Below are positions 34,653-45,509 of a stretch of DNA of 64,000 bases, piece after piece; the first letter of the stretch is position 1; each line of letters starts with the position of its first letter. This DNA comes from Sphingomonas sp. LM7 (lineage in GTDB: Bacteria > Pseudomonadota > Alphaproteobacteria > Sphingomonadales > Sphingomonadaceae): contig NZ_CP019511.1 in NCBI RefSeq assembly GCF_002002925.1, positions 1,116,001 through 1,180,000 of the forward strand, given 5' to 3'. The notes under the pieces were generated by a model. It ran no database searches, was not told the origin of the DNA, and saw nothing but the letters and a program-made list of their open reading frames with translations. The translations under genes were made by a program, and so were the position numbers.

Positions 34653-35447
34653 TCAGAGCCCGCCGCGGCTCTCGCCTTCGTCATTGGGCTTGGCCATGCC
34701 GGTGTGCATTTTGGCATTGATCGTGTCGGGCGTGATGTGGCTCAGCGCCGCCTGCAGCTTGTTGACGAAGCCCGAGACGACATGCGGCTTCCGACCCGTC
34801 ATCGCATCCCAGCCGTCCTGCGCGACCTTGGCCGGATCGGCCTTGTCCGATTCGCCCACTGGCGTGTCGAGCATCCCCGCGCGGCGGAAGAACTCGGTCT
34901 CGGTCGGCCCGGGCATCAGCACCGTCACATTGACGTTGGTGTCCTTGATCTCCTCGCGCAGCGCATAGGCCAGGCTGTCGAGATACGCCTTGGTGCCGTT
35001 ATACACCGCCTGCCACGCGCCCGGGATCAGCCCGGCGATCGATCCGGTGATCAGCACATTGCCCGAATCGCGCTCCACCATCTGGCGGAGCACCTTCTGG
35101 AGCAGATAGGTGGTGCCGACGACATTGGTGTCGATCACCCGGCGCCAGTCGGCGACGTCCTGCACCAGGAACCCCTCGCCCAGCCCGAGCCCGGCATTGG
35201 CGACGAGCACGTCGATCGGCCGTCCGCCCACTGCCGCGAGCAACTGGTCGTTGCCCTCGAAGCTCGAAAGATCGGCCTGCACCGACGTCACATTGGCGCC
35301 ATTGCCCTTGAGCTCGCCCGCCGCCGCATCGATCTGCGCCTCGTCGGCGACGACGATCAGGTCATAGCCCTCGCGCACGGCGATCTTCGCGATTTCCTTG
35401 CCGATGCCGGTCGAGGCCCCGGTGATCACTGCCAGTTTGTTCGCCAT
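34653..35447 (-). CDS. SDR-family short-chain dehydrogenase
   Basis: A 264-residue SDR oxidoreductase: TGASTGIGKEIA nucleotide loop at residues ~9-20, a NAG-type motif (VLVANAGLG), and the catalytic YNGTK (YxxxK) near residue 153 with upstream Ser in LITGSIAG. Substrate unknown. It follows the zinc alcohol dehydrogenase by 11 bases, and both may be in a general-stress operon. The C-terminal ~50 residues are unusual in length for the family. Confidence 0.87.
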   Translation of the reverse strand: MANKLAVITGASTGIGKEIAKIAVREGYDLIVVADEAQIDAAAGELKGNGANVTSVQADLSSFEGNDQLLAAVGGRPIDVLVANAGLGLGEGFLVQDVADWRRVIDTNVVGTTYLLQKVLRQMVERDSGNVLITGSIAGLIPGAWQAVYNGTKAYLDSLAYALREEIKDTNVNVTVLMPGPTETEFFRRAGMLDTPVGESDKADPAKVAQDGWDAMTGRKPHVVSGFVNKLQAALSHITPDTINAKMHTGMAKPNDEGESRGGL

Positions 35448-35458
35448 TTTCTGTCTCC

Positions 35459-36643
35459 TCAGGCCAGTTCGAGGCCGGGCTTGAGCACCACCTTGGTGCA
35501 GCTGTCCTGTTCGTCATGGAACATCTTGTAGCCGTCGGGCGCCTGTTCGAGCGGCAGCCGGTGCGAGATCAGGAACGTCGTATCCAGCTCGCCATTGCCG
35601 ATCATCTCGAGCAGCTTGGGCAGGTATTTCTGCACATGGGTCTGCCCGGTCTTCACCTGCAGTCCCTTCTCCATCAGTGCGCCGAACGGGAATTTGTCGA
35701 GGAAGCCGCCATAGACGCCGGGGACCGAGACGCGCCCGCCCTTGCGGCAGGCGAGGATCGCCTGGCGCAGCGCATGCGGCCGATCGGTGCCGAGAAAGGT
35801 CGACGCCTTGATCTGGTCGATCACATTATCGGCGAAGAAGCCGTGTGCCTCGAGCCCGACTGCGTCGATCACGGCGTCGGGGCCGATCCCGCCGGTCATC
35901 TCCATCAGCGCATGATAGGTGTCGGTCTGCTCGAAGTTGATCGTCTCGGCGCCGAACCCCGCGGCGAGCGATAGCCGGTGCGGGAAATGATCGATCGCGA
36001 TCACCCGGTGCGCACCGAGCTTGAACGCCGATTGCACCGCGAACAGCCCGACCGGGCCGCAGCCCCACACCGCTACCGTGTCGCCAGGTTCGATGTCGGC
36101 ATTCTCCGCCGCCATCCAGCCGGTCGGCAGGATGTCCGACAGGAACAGTACCTTGTCGTCCTCAAGCCCGTCGGGGATCACGATCGGGCCGACATCGGAA
36201 AAGGGCACGCGGACATATTCGGCCTGCCCGCCGGGATAGCCGCCGGTCAGATGGGTATAGCCGAACAGCGCCGACATCGGCTCGCCGTACATCGTCTGGC
36301 CCAGATCCTGATTGTCGGCCGGATTGCCGTTGTCGCACGCCGAGAATTGCGCCTTCGAGCAATGGAAGCAGCTGCCGCACGAGATGGTGAAGGGCACCAC
36401 TACGCGCTGGCCCTTCCTCAGCGTCGATTTCGGCCCGACATCGACGACTTCGCCCATGAATTCATGGCCGAGGATGTCGCCCTTTTCGAGCGTCGGGATA
36501 TAGGAATCGTAGAGGTGGAGATCCGATCCGCAGATCGCCGTCGAGGTGATCTTGATGATCGCGTCGCGTGGATTGAGCAGTTCGGGATCGGGGACGGTGT
36601 CCATCCGCACGTCATGCTTGCCGTGCCAGGTGAGTGCGCGCAT
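35459..36643 (-). CDS. Zinc-dependent alcohol dehydrogenase, formaldehyde-dehydrogenase-like
   Basis: A 394-residue medium-chain dehydrogenase. Catalytic-zinc features are CGSDLHLYD (residue 38 region) and [12 protein letters not shown]; the structural-zinc cysteines are in [17 protein letters not shown]; the nucleotide loop [15 protein letters not shown] is present. The pattern resembles glutathione-independent formaldehyde dehydrogenase and threonine dehydrogenase relatives. Substrate is uncertain. A family C repeat lies between this gene and the upstream SRPBCC gene. Confidence 0.87.
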   Translation of the reverse strand: MRALTWHGKHDVRMDTVPDPELLNPRDAIIKITSTAICGSDLHLYDSYIPTLEKGDILGHEFMGEVVDVGPKSTLRKGQRVVVPFTISCGSCFHCSKAQFSACDNGNPADNQDLGQTMYGEPMSALFGYTHLTGGYPGGQAEYVRVPFSDVGPIVIPDGLEDDKVLFLSDILPTGWMAAENADIEPGDTVAVWGCGPVGLFAVQSAFKLGAHRVIAIDHFPHRLSLAAGFGAETINFEQTDTYHALMEMTGGIGPDAVIDAVGLEAHGFFADNVIDQIKASTFLGTDRPHALRQAILACRKGGRVSVPGVYGGFLDKFPFGALMEKGLQVKTGQTHVQKYLPKLLEMIGNGELDTTFLISHRLPLEQAPDGYKMFHDEQDSCTKVVLKPGLELA

Positions 36644-36675
36644 TCGAAATTCCTTCTTTGCCGGGAACGGCCAAC

Positions 36676-36752
36676 GTTCCGTTCGGGCTGAGCTTGTCGA
36701 AGCCGGCTATCGGTCGCGCCCCTGCCCTTCGACGGGCTCGGGACGAACGGAA
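36676..36752. repeat. Dispersed inverted repeat (family C)
   Basis: Arms CCGTTCGGGCTGAGCTTGTCGAAG and CCCTTCGACGGGCTCGGGACGAACGG pair across a short spacer, as in the copy at 10112-10192. It lies between the SRPBCC gene and the alcohol dehydrogenase gene in a probable operon, so it may alter the stability of the transcript. Confidence 0.75.
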
Positions 36753-36765
36753 GCCGGACGGAGCA

Positions 36766-37314
36766 TCACGAATAGGCTTCGCGGTTCGGCGGCGTCGTCG
36801 TGGCGATCTCGCCGGTTTCCATCAATTGCTTGAAGCGCCGCAGGTCGCGCATCGACTGGATCTGCGGCTCCTTCTGCGTGAATGTCGCGATCAGCTTGCC
36901 GACCACGCCGGCGGGCGGATCATAGGCCAGCACCGCGCGCACATAGGTGCCGTGGCCCGGCGGGCCGTCGCGAAACTCGATGCGGCCGCTATTCTTGATG
37001 TCGCCTTCGGCTTCCCACGCGATCAGCGTGCCCGGCACGTCCTCGGTGACCACCGAGTCCCATTCATAATCGCCGTTCGGGCCCTTCACCTTCCAGTGCG
37101 AGCGCGTGCGATCGAGCACGGTGATCTGCTCGATATTGTGCATGAAGGTCGCGAGGTTCGCGAAGTCGCGCCAATAGGCATACAGCTCCTCGCGCGGTCG
37201 CATGATCGAAACGGTGTGGCCCCATACGGTGCCCTCGCCGCCGGCGGCTTCGCTCTTCTGCAGGTCGCTGTCCTTCGAAACATAGGACGGCGCATCGTCG
37301 CGTACATCGCTCAT
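36766..37314 (-). CDS. SRPBCC-family protein
   Basis: A 182-residue START/Bet v1-type fold protein (polyketide cyclase or CoQ-binding-like). VSIMRPREELYAYWRDFANLATFMHNIEQITVLD and GPNGDYEWDSVVTEDVPGTLIAWEAEG match the family. The protein probably binds a lipid or quinone; function unknown. It follows the small gene upstream by 10 bases and shares its EcfG-type promoter. Confidence 0.82.
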   Translation of the reverse strand: MSDVRDDAPSYVSKDSDLQKSEAAGGEGTVWGHTVSIMRPREELYAYWRDFANLATFMHNIEQITVLDRTRSHWKVKGPNGDYEWDSVVTEDVPGTLIAWEAEGDIKNSGRIEFRDGPPGHGTYVRAVLAYDPPAGVVGKLIATFTQKEPQIQSMRDLRRFKQLMETGEIATTTPPNREAYS

Positions 37315-37324
37315 GCCGAGCTCC

Positions 37325-37483
37325 TCAATTCTGTTCGTGGCGTTCGGGATAATCCTCGGGCGTCGCCTCGCCCTGGTTCTTCACCGCCTGGCGGCTTTCG
37401 TTCTGCAGCGCTTCGTTCTCGTCGTTTTCGAGCGATGGACCTTCAGTCCCCGCACCGCCTCTGGACAGATCTTTGCCGGACAT
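37325..37483 (-). CDS. Small hydrophilic protein of a probable stress operon
   Basis: A 52-residue Glu-, Asn- and Gln-rich protein (MSGKDLSRGGAG...). The start is fixed by a strong GGAGAGGAG site; an upstream in-frame ATG that would add 32 residues lacks one. Predicted disordered. It is ten bases upstream of the SRPBCC gene. An EcfG-type promoter lies about 95 bases before the start. Confidence 0.65.
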   Translation of the reverse strand: MSGKDLSRGGAGTEGPSLENDENEALQNESRQAVKNQGEATPEDYPERHEQN

Positions 37484-37577
37484 GACATCTCCTCTCCGGA
37501 AGCGAGCGCGCTCGCTATCCAATTGATATAAATCAGTGTTTTCAGTCTTCGCATCCCGCGGATGCTTCGCGTTGCTC

Positions 37578-37602
37578 AACCCACAGCGATCAAGGGCGTT
37601 CC
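37578..37602 (-). promoter_or_regulatory. EcfG-type general-stress promoter
   Basis: On the minus strand GGAAC (37602-37598), 16 bases, then GGTT (37581-37578). It matches the sigma-EcfG consensus with one -10 mismatch and would drive the 52-residue gene, SRPBCC and possibly the dehydrogenase genes. Confidence 0.65.
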
Positions 37603-37741
37603 CCCCTTTATTCCCGTCCCTGTCAGGGCGGGGTTAGGGGTGGGTCAGCAAAGGCGAGGCTCGATGCGTCTTTGCTTTGCGTGCGAAGCGTCCCCCGGCC
37701 CCTAGCTTGCAGGGAGGGGAGCAGATGGTATTGCGATCCGC

Positions 37742-39196
37742 ATGTCCGCCACACTCACGCTCTACAATTCGCTCACCCGCAGCCTCGAGCCGTTCGCCCC
37801 GCTCGACCCTGAAAAGGGCGTGCGCGTCTATTCGTGCGGCCCGACGGTCTATAATTACGCGCATCTCGGAAACCTGCGCGCCTATGTCTTCACCGACACG
37901 CTGAGCCGGGTCCTGACGTGGAAGGGCTATGCGCTCACCCATGTCATCAACATCACCGATGTCGGCCATCTGACCAGCGACGCCGATGCCGGCGACGACA
38001 AGATGGAGGCCGCCGCCAGGGCCCAGGCGAAGAGCATCTGGGACGTCGCCGCGCATTACACCGCGGCGTTCAAGCAGAACATCGCCGACCTCAACATCCG
38101 CCAGCCCAGCCGCTGGTCGGTCGCCACCGATCATATCGAGGCGATGATCGATTTCGCCAAGCAGATCGCCCCCGAGCATTGCTACGAACTCGACAGCGGC
38201 CTCTATTTCGACACCAGCACGGTCGCCGATTACGGCCGCCTCGCCGGCACGCAGGACGATGTTCGCGAAGGCCGGATCGATCCGGTCGCCGGCAAGCGCC
38301 ACGCGCAGGATTTCGCGATCTGGCGCAAATCGCCCCCGGGCGAGCGGCGCCAGATGGAGTGGGACTCGCCCTGGGGCAAAGGCGCGCCCGGCTGGCATCT
38401 CGAATGCTCGGTGATGAGCCTCAAATATCTCGGCGCGCCGTTCGACATCCACACCGGCGGGATCGATCACCGCGAGATCCATCACCCCAACGAGATCGCC
38501 CAGAACCAGGCGTATTGCGGCTGCAACGACACCGGCGCGCATTTCTGGATGCACAACAATTTCCTGGTCGATCGCCAGGGCAAGATGAGCAAGTCGAAGG
38601 GCGGCTTCACCACGCTCCAGTCGCTGATCGACGCGGGCGTGCACCCCCTCGCCTATCGCCTGCTCTGCCTCCAGGCGCATTATCGCAGCGAATTGGAGTT
38701 CAGCGCAGAGAACCTCGCCGCGGCACTCACCCGGCTGAAGCGGCTGGTGATGACCGTCCGCAAAATCCTCCCCGAACTCGCCTCGGGGGCGGGAACCAGC
38801 GAAGCTGCACAGGACGCGGAGGCCGTTCGCCCCTGGCTCGATCGTCTCGACGAAGCCGTCTCCGACGATCTCAATACGTCCCGTGCGCTGCCGATCCTCG
38901 ACGAGCTTCTCGCCGACAAGCGCCTTTCCCCGGAAGACAAGGCCGCCGCGCTCGCCGAATTCGACAAGGTCCTCGGGCTGAACCTCCTCACTCTCACCCG
39001 CGAGGAACTTCGCGTCCGCCCGGCGAGCGCCACCCTCACCCCGGAAGAAATCAGCGACCGCCTCGTCGAGCGCCAGCAGGCGCGCGTGGTGAAGGACTTC
39101 CAGCGCTCCGACACGATCCGCGACGAACTCGCCGCCGCCGGCGTCGAGGTCATGGACGGTGACCCCCTGGGCTGGGACTGGAAGCCCAGCCTCTAG
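37742..39196 (+). CDS. cysS: Cysteinyl-tRNA synthetase
   Basis: A 484-residue class I synthetase. The HIGH-type motif is YNYAHLGNLRAY (residues ~37-48), KMSKS occurs in GKMSKSKGGFTTL, and zinc ligands are in the SCGPTVYN, LECSVMSLK and GGIDHREIHHPNEIAQ segments. Length is normal. A family D hairpin follows 27 bases after the stop. Confidence 0.97.
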   Translation: MSATLTLYNSLTRSLEPFAPLDPEKGVRVYSCGPTVYNYAHLGNLRAYVFTDTLSRVLTWKGYALTHVINITDVGHLTSDADAGDDKMEAAARAQAKSIWDVAAHYTAAFKQNIADLNIRQPSRWSVATDHIEAMIDFAKQIAPEHCYELDSGLYFDTSTVADYGRLAGTQDDVREGRIDPVAGKRHAQDFAIWRKSPPGERRQMEWDSPWGKGAPGWHLECSVMSLKYLGAPFDIHTGGIDHREIHHPNEIAQNQAYCGCNDTGAHFWMHNNFLVDRQGKMSKSKGGFTTLQSLIDAGVHPLAYRLLCLQAHYRSELEFSAENLAAALTRLKRLVMTVRKILPELASGAGTSEAAQDAEAVRPWLDRLDEAVSDDLNTSRALPILDELLADKRLSPEDKAAALAEFDKVLGLNLLTLTREELRVRPASATLTPEEISDRLVERQQARVVKDFQRSDTIRDELAAAGVEVMDGDPLGWDWKPSL

Positions 39197-39222
39197 GACC
39201 TACGCGCGCTCCAATCCCAAGC

Positions 39223-39251
39223 CGTCACCCCGGCCTTGTGCCGGGGTGACG
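39223..39251 (+). terminator. Hairpin downstream of cysS (family D repeat)
   Basis: CGTCACCCCGGC-CTTGT-GCCGGGGTGACG forms a perfect 12-bp stem. No T run follows; the identical core occurs at 59614-59640 after eno. It may terminate cysS or be a dispersed repeat. Confidence 0.55.
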
Positions 39252-39333
39252 AATTGCGGTCGATCCATGCAACGCCCCCTTGCCTCCCGCCCCCCGCATC
39301 CGCCAGAACGCCCGGCAACACGGGAGGGCAAGA

Positions 39334-39783
39334 ATGCGCGGACAGGTACTGGGCGTCGATCGCACCAGCGGCGAGGGCCAGATTTCGGGCGAGGACGGCC
39401 AGCGTTACTGCTTCCGCCCGGGCGACTGGAGCGACGAGCGTGGCCCTGCGGTCGGCGTGCGCATCGATTTCGCGACCGAGGGAAACCGCGCGATGCGGAT
39501 CTTCCGGCTGCCCGATTCGGATACCGCCTCGGTCGCCCATCGCCAGCCGCCCGCCAACGATCGCAACAAATATGTCGCCGCGTTGCTCGCCTTCTTCCTC
39601 GGCACGCTCGGCATCCACCGCTTCTATCTCGGCCGCAACGGCACCGGGGTGCTGATGATCGTGATTTCGATCACCGTGGTCGGGCTGGTCATCACCGGCC
39701 TGTGGGCGCTGATCGACACGGTGCGCTATCTCGTCATGTCCGACGCCGAGTTCGAACACCGCTACGCCCGCCGCTTCGCCTGA
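39334..39783 (+). CDS. TM2-domain protein with N-terminal OB-like domain
   Basis: A 149-residue protein. Residues 1-55 (GQVLGVDRTSGEGQISGEDGQRYCFRPGDW...GVRIDFATEG) resemble a cold-shock/OB-fold beta-barrel, and residues ~80-130 form a TM2 domain: two helices with the DxxR/HRFYLGRNGTG motif (GIHRFYLGRNGTGVLMIVISITVVGL). GGGAGG precedes the ATG. TM2 proteins are membrane-bound and poorly understood. It overlaps the downstream dehydrogenase by TGATG. Confidence 0.8.
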   Translation: MRGQVLGVDRTSGEGQISGEDGQRYCFRPGDWSDERGPAVGVRIDFATEGNRAMRIFRLPDSDTASVAHRQPPANDRNKYVAALLAFFLGTLGIHRFYLGRNGTGVLMIVISITVVGLVITGLWALIDTVRYLVMSDAEFEHRYARRFA

Positions 39784-40718
39784 TGAAGGCCGTCCTCCCC
39801 GCCCTCGCGCGTCCGCTGGTCGAGCCGCATCTGCCCGCGGGACTGGACGTCCATTGGTTCGCCTCGGCCGAGGAAGCCGAAGCGATGGTCGCCGACGCGG
39901 ACATCGGCTGGGTCGACATCAATCGCCCGCCCGAATGGGCCCGTGCGGTGGCAGCCGGCAAGCGGCTCAAATGGCTGTCGACCATCTATGCCGGGCTCGA
40001 CCGGCTCGACACCGAACAGCTTCGCGCCCGTGGCACGCGCGTCACCAATGGTAGCGGCGTCAATGCCCACACCGTAGCCGAATATGCGGTGATGGGCGCG
40101 CTCGTCGCCGCCAAGCGCTACGACCAGGTCGTCCGCATCGCCGACACCTGTGAATGGCCGTTCGACGCGCCGGGCAAGCTCGAGCTGTTCGAAACCAGCG
40201 CGCTGGTGATCGGCTACGGCACGATCGGCCGGCTGATCGGCGAGCGCCTCGCCGGCTTCGGCGTCACCGTCACCGGCGTCACCCGCACCGGCGCGCCCGG
40301 CACGATCGGTCCCGACGCCTGGCGCGACCGCCTCTCCGAATTCGACTGGATCTTCCTTTCCGCCCCCGCCACCGACACCAGCCGTGCGATGATCGGCGAG
40401 ACAGAACTCCGCGCGATGAAGCCCTCCGCCTGGCTCATCAACGTCGGCCGCGGCGAGCTGATCGACCAGGACGCCCTCCTCGAGGCGACCACCAAGCGCC
40501 GCATCGCCGGCGCCTTCCTCGACACAGTGACTCCCGAGCCACTCCCGCCCGAGCATCCGCTGTGGACCGCGCCCAACATCCTCCATTCGATGCACCTGTC
40601 GGGCCGCAGCCAGACCCGCATGTTCGTCCGCGCCGCCAACCTGTTCGTCGAGAACCTCCACGCCTTCCTGGAGGGCCGCCCGCTCCAGAACGAAGTCGAC
40701 CTCGCAGCCGGCTACTGA
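39783..40718 (+). CDS. D-2-hydroxyacid dehydrogenase family protein
   Basis: A 311-residue NAD-dependent 2-hydroxyacid dehydrogenase. The Rossmann loop is LVIGYGTIGRLIGERLAGFG; the catalytic Arg is in NVGRGELIDQDAL, and the Glu/His pair is near PEPLPPEHPLW and NILHSMHLSG. The N-terminal domain (RPLVEPHLPAGLDVHWF) is short. The start overlaps the TM2 gene stop. It ends seven bases inside the convergent gene. Substrate unknown. Confidence 0.88.
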   Translation: MKAVLPALARPLVEPHLPAGLDVHWFASAEEAEAMVADADIGWVDINRPPEWARAVAAGKRLKWLSTIYAGLDRLDTEQLRARGTRVTNGSGVNAHTVAEYAVMGALVAAKRYDQVVRIADTCEWPFDAPGKLELFETSALVIGYGTIGRLIGERLAGFGVTVTGVTRTGAPGTIGPDAWRDRLSEFDWIFLSAPATDTSRAMIGETELRAMKPSAWLINVGRGELIDQDALLEATTKRRIAGAFLDTVTPEPLPPEHPLWTAPNILHSMHLSGRSQTRMFVRAANLFVENLHAFLEGRPLQNEVDLAAGY

Positions 40719-41035
40719 CCGGGCTTCGGCATCGCCAGCAGCTTGTCCCAGAACGCGTCGTTGAGCAGCGCTTCCATCGTCTTGCCGTCGCTGCGGTCGT
40801 CGGGGCAGCCCGCCTGATACGAGAAGGTCCGCGCCGCCATCTCGTCGCTTACCTCGCGGGCAAATTCGGGCCCCAGCCGCCGGGTCAGCACCACCAGCAT
40901 CGCCCGCGCCGCCTCCGATCCCCATAGCGACCGCGGATCTGGGACATATTCATGGTCGTCGGCATCCTCGCTGTCCGCGTCGAACACGAACTCGTTGTCG
41001 AGGTCCTCGTCCAGATCGATGGGCAACGCGTCCAT
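40712..41035 (-). CDS. Small acidic hypothetical protein
   Basis: A 107-residue protein with a very acidic N-terminus (residues 8-32, [22 protein letters not shown]) and a helical C-terminal half ([30 protein letters not shown]). No family recognised. The start is a single ATG preceded by AGGAG (AAGGAGATCGCCC). Divergent from the DAHP synthase gene, so it may share the palindromic operator region. Confidence 0.7.
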   Translation of the reverse strand: MDALPIDLDEDLDNEFVFDADSEDADDHEYVPDPRSLWGSEAARAMLVVLTRRLGPEFAREVSDEMAARTFSYQAGCPDDRSDGKTMEALLNDAFWDKLLAMPKPGQ

Positions 41036-41096
41036 GGGCGATCTCCTTGTTGCTGCACCAACGCGAAGCAACGCGGTTCGCTCCGTCCGGAAACAT

Positions 41097-41149
41097 TTAC
41101 CCGCGCCGGGTAATTTATTCCCTTGCCAGCCTTTACCCCACGGGGGTAA
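41097..41149. promoter_or_regulatory. Tandem perfect 17-bp palindromes, candidate operators
   Basis: TTACCCG-CGC-CGGGTAA at 41097-41113 and TTACCCC-ACG-GGGGTAA at 41133-41149 have perfect 7-bp arms, identical 3-base spacers and the same outer TTACCC/GGGTAA halves. Centres are 36 bases apart. The second ends 10 bases before the 41160 start and overlaps its ribosome binding site. Two matched sites of this size directly upstream of a protein with its own HTH domain suggest autoregulation. RNA hairpins controlling translation are an alternative. Confidence 0.7.
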
Positions 41150-41159
41150 GGCCTTCGCC

Positions 41160-42743
41160 ATGACCACGCTCGCAGGCTCCAAGATTCGCCGGTTCCGTGA
41201 GGAACGCGCCCTTTCCCGCGCCGCTTTCGGCGCCTGGTTCGACACGCCGGGCTCGACCGTGCAGGGCTGGGAGGAAGACGGCAAGCGCGCCTCCGCGGCC
41301 GTGCTCAACCAGATCGCCGCCAACGGCATCGCGCATCATCAGGACTGGTACGTCCCCATCCGCAACCTGGAGCAACCCATGGGCTGGACCCCGGACAGCT
41401 GGACCAAGGCCGAGGCCCGCCAGCTCCCCAATTACCCCGACAGGCAAGCGCTCGACGCCGCGACCACCCAGATCGCATCCTACCCCCCGCTGGTCTTCGC
41501 CGGCGAGGCGCGCGAGCTCACCACCGAGCTCGCCAAGGTCTCGCGCGGCGAGGCATTCCTGCTCCAGGGCGGCGACTGCGCCGAGAGCTTCGCCGAGTTC
41601 CACCCCAACAACATCCGCGACACCTTCCGCGTCATCCTCCAGATGGCGGTCGTCCTCACCTTCGCGTCGAAGCTCCCCACGGTGAAGCTCGGCCGCATGG
41701 CCGGCCAGTTCGCCAAGCCGCGCAGCGCCGATACCGAAGTGATCAACGGCGTCGAGCTCCCCAGCTACCGCGGCGACAACGTCAACGACATCGCCTTCAC
41801 CCCCGAGAGCCGCATCCCCGATCCACAGCGCATGGTGCAGGGCTACAGCCAGTCCGCCGCGACGCTCAACCTGCTGCGCGCCTTCGCCACCGGCGGCTAT
41901 GCCAATCTCCACCAGGTGCACAAATGGACGCTCGACTTCATGGGCCGCAGCCCGTGGTCGAAGAAGTTCGCCGACGTCGCCGACCGCATCGGCGAGTCGC
42001 TCGATTTCATGGAGGCGTGCGGCATCAACCCCGACACCGTCCCCCAATTGAAGGGCACCCAATTCTACACCAGCCACGAGGCGCTGCTCCTCCCCTATGA
42101 GCAGGCGCTCACCCGGCAGGACAGCCTCACCGGCGACTGGTACGATACCAGCGCGCACTTCCTGTGGATCGGCGACCGCACTCGCTTCGAGAACAGCGCG
42201 CATGTCGAGTTCCTGCGCGGCATCGGCAATCCGATCGGGATGAAGTGCGGCCCCAGCCTCGAGCCCGACGCGCTGCTGCGCCTGCTCGACACGCTCAACC
42301 CCGGCCGCGTTCCCGGCCGCATGACGCTGATCACCCGCTACGGGCACGACAAGATCGAGAAGGGCCTCCCCGCTCTGGTCCGCGCGGTCAAGCGCGAGGG
42401 GCATCCGGTGGTGTGGAGCTGCGACCCGATGCACGGCAACGTCGTCAAGGCCGCCAACGGGTACAAGACCCGCCCCTTCGAGCGCATCCTCGCCGAAGTC
42501 CGCGGCTTCTTCGCCGTCCACCGCGCCGAGGGCACTTTCGCCGGCGGCATCCACGCCGAGATGACCGGCCAGAACGTCACCGAATGCACCGGCGGCGCGA
42601 TCGACGTCACCGAGCAATCGCTGGCGGATCGCTACCACACGCATTGCGACCCGCGGCTGAACGCGGGGCAGAGTCTGGAGCTGGCGTTCCTGCTGGCGGA
42701 GATGCTCAATGCGGAGATGGCCGAGCGACGGAAGGCGGCTTAA
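41160..42743 (+). CDS. aroG: Class II DAHP synthase with N-terminal HTH extension
   Basis: A 527-residue ORF. Residues 74-527 are a normal class II 3-deoxy-7-phosphoheptulonate synthase, the first enzyme of the shikimate pathway: [27 protein letters not shown] with the metal Cys140, [33 protein letters not shown] and [15 protein letters not shown]. Residues 1-73 resemble an XRE helix-turn-helix ([36 protein letters not shown]). The join is in frame with no stop. A second ATG at 41379 (residue 74) has GGAG eight bases before it, so the synthase could also be made separately. The gene symbol follows the enzyme class. The HTH call is by pattern only. Confidence 0.88.
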   Translation: MTTLAGSKIRRFREERALSRAAFGAWFDTPGSTVQGWEEDGKRASAAVLNQIAANGIAHHQDWYVPIRNLEQPMGWTPDSWTKAEARQLPNYPDRQALDAATTQIASYPPLVFAGEARELTTELAKVSRGEAFLLQGGDCAESFAEFHPNNIRDTFRVILQMAVVLTFASKLPTVKLGRMAGQFAKPRSADTEVINGVELPSYRGDNVNDIAFTPESRIPDPQRMVQGYSQSAATLNLLRAFATGGYANLHQVHKWTLDFMGRSPWSKKFADVADRIGESLDFMEACGINPDTVPQLKGTQFYTSHEALLLPYEQALTRQDSLTGDWYDTSAHFLWIGDRTRFENSAHVEFLRGIGNPIGMKCGPSLEPDALLRLLDTLNPGRVPGRMTLITRYGHDKIEKGLPALVRAVKREGHPVVWSCDPMHGNVVKAANGYKTRPFERILAEVRGFFAVHRAEGTFAGGIHAEMTGQNVTECTGGAIDVTEQSLADRYHTHCDPRLNAGQSLELAFLLAEMLNAEMAERRKAA

Positions 42744-42838
42744 GGCGGAGGCGGCATATTTTAGCGCGAGCTAAAAGATGACTCGCCGAACGCCCGGCAG
42801 CGGGTCGTCGGCGCATCCGCCGAACCCGTCCGACGTCA

Positions 42839-42857
42839 GCGCGGGCTTTGCCCGCGC
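42839..42857. terminator. Hairpin between convergent genes
   Basis: GCGCGGGC-TTT-GCCCGCGC forms an 8-bp perfect stem between the DAHP synthase stop and the HbpS-like stop. No strong T run. A weaker AT-rich palindrome (TTTTAGC-GCGA-GCTAAAA) lies at 42759-42776. Confidence 0.45.
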
Positions 42858-42874
42858 CTCTTCAACCGATCGCC

Positions 42875-45354
<2,480 letters not shown>

Positions 45355-45509
45355 CAACTGGCCTTTCATTCGGACGCGCCGGAGAACTCCCAAGCGCCAT
45401 TCTCCGTTCGCGGCGATGATATAGCCAAACCACTGCTTCGATTAGACATGGCAAATCACTTGGGTCTATGACTCCAGGTCATAAGTTAGCGGTCGAGGTC
45501 AGCGCGGCG

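Noticed and set aside
36655..36680. GGAAC motifs around the alcohol dehydrogenase start as an EcfG promoter
   Set aside because: GGAACG and CGTTCC halves overlap in a short palindrome with 7-base spacing, which does not fit the 16-17-base spacer.
39223..39251. Hairpin after cysS as a classical rho-independent terminator
   Set aside because: The stem is perfect but no T run follows, and the same core is dispersed elsewhere, so it is reported as a repeat that may act as a stop rather than a firm terminator.
42759..42776. TTTTAGC-GCGA-GCTAAAA as an operator or terminator
   Set aside because: The short AT-rich palindrome has no paired second copy and no T run; it may be a chance symmetry in a convergent gap.
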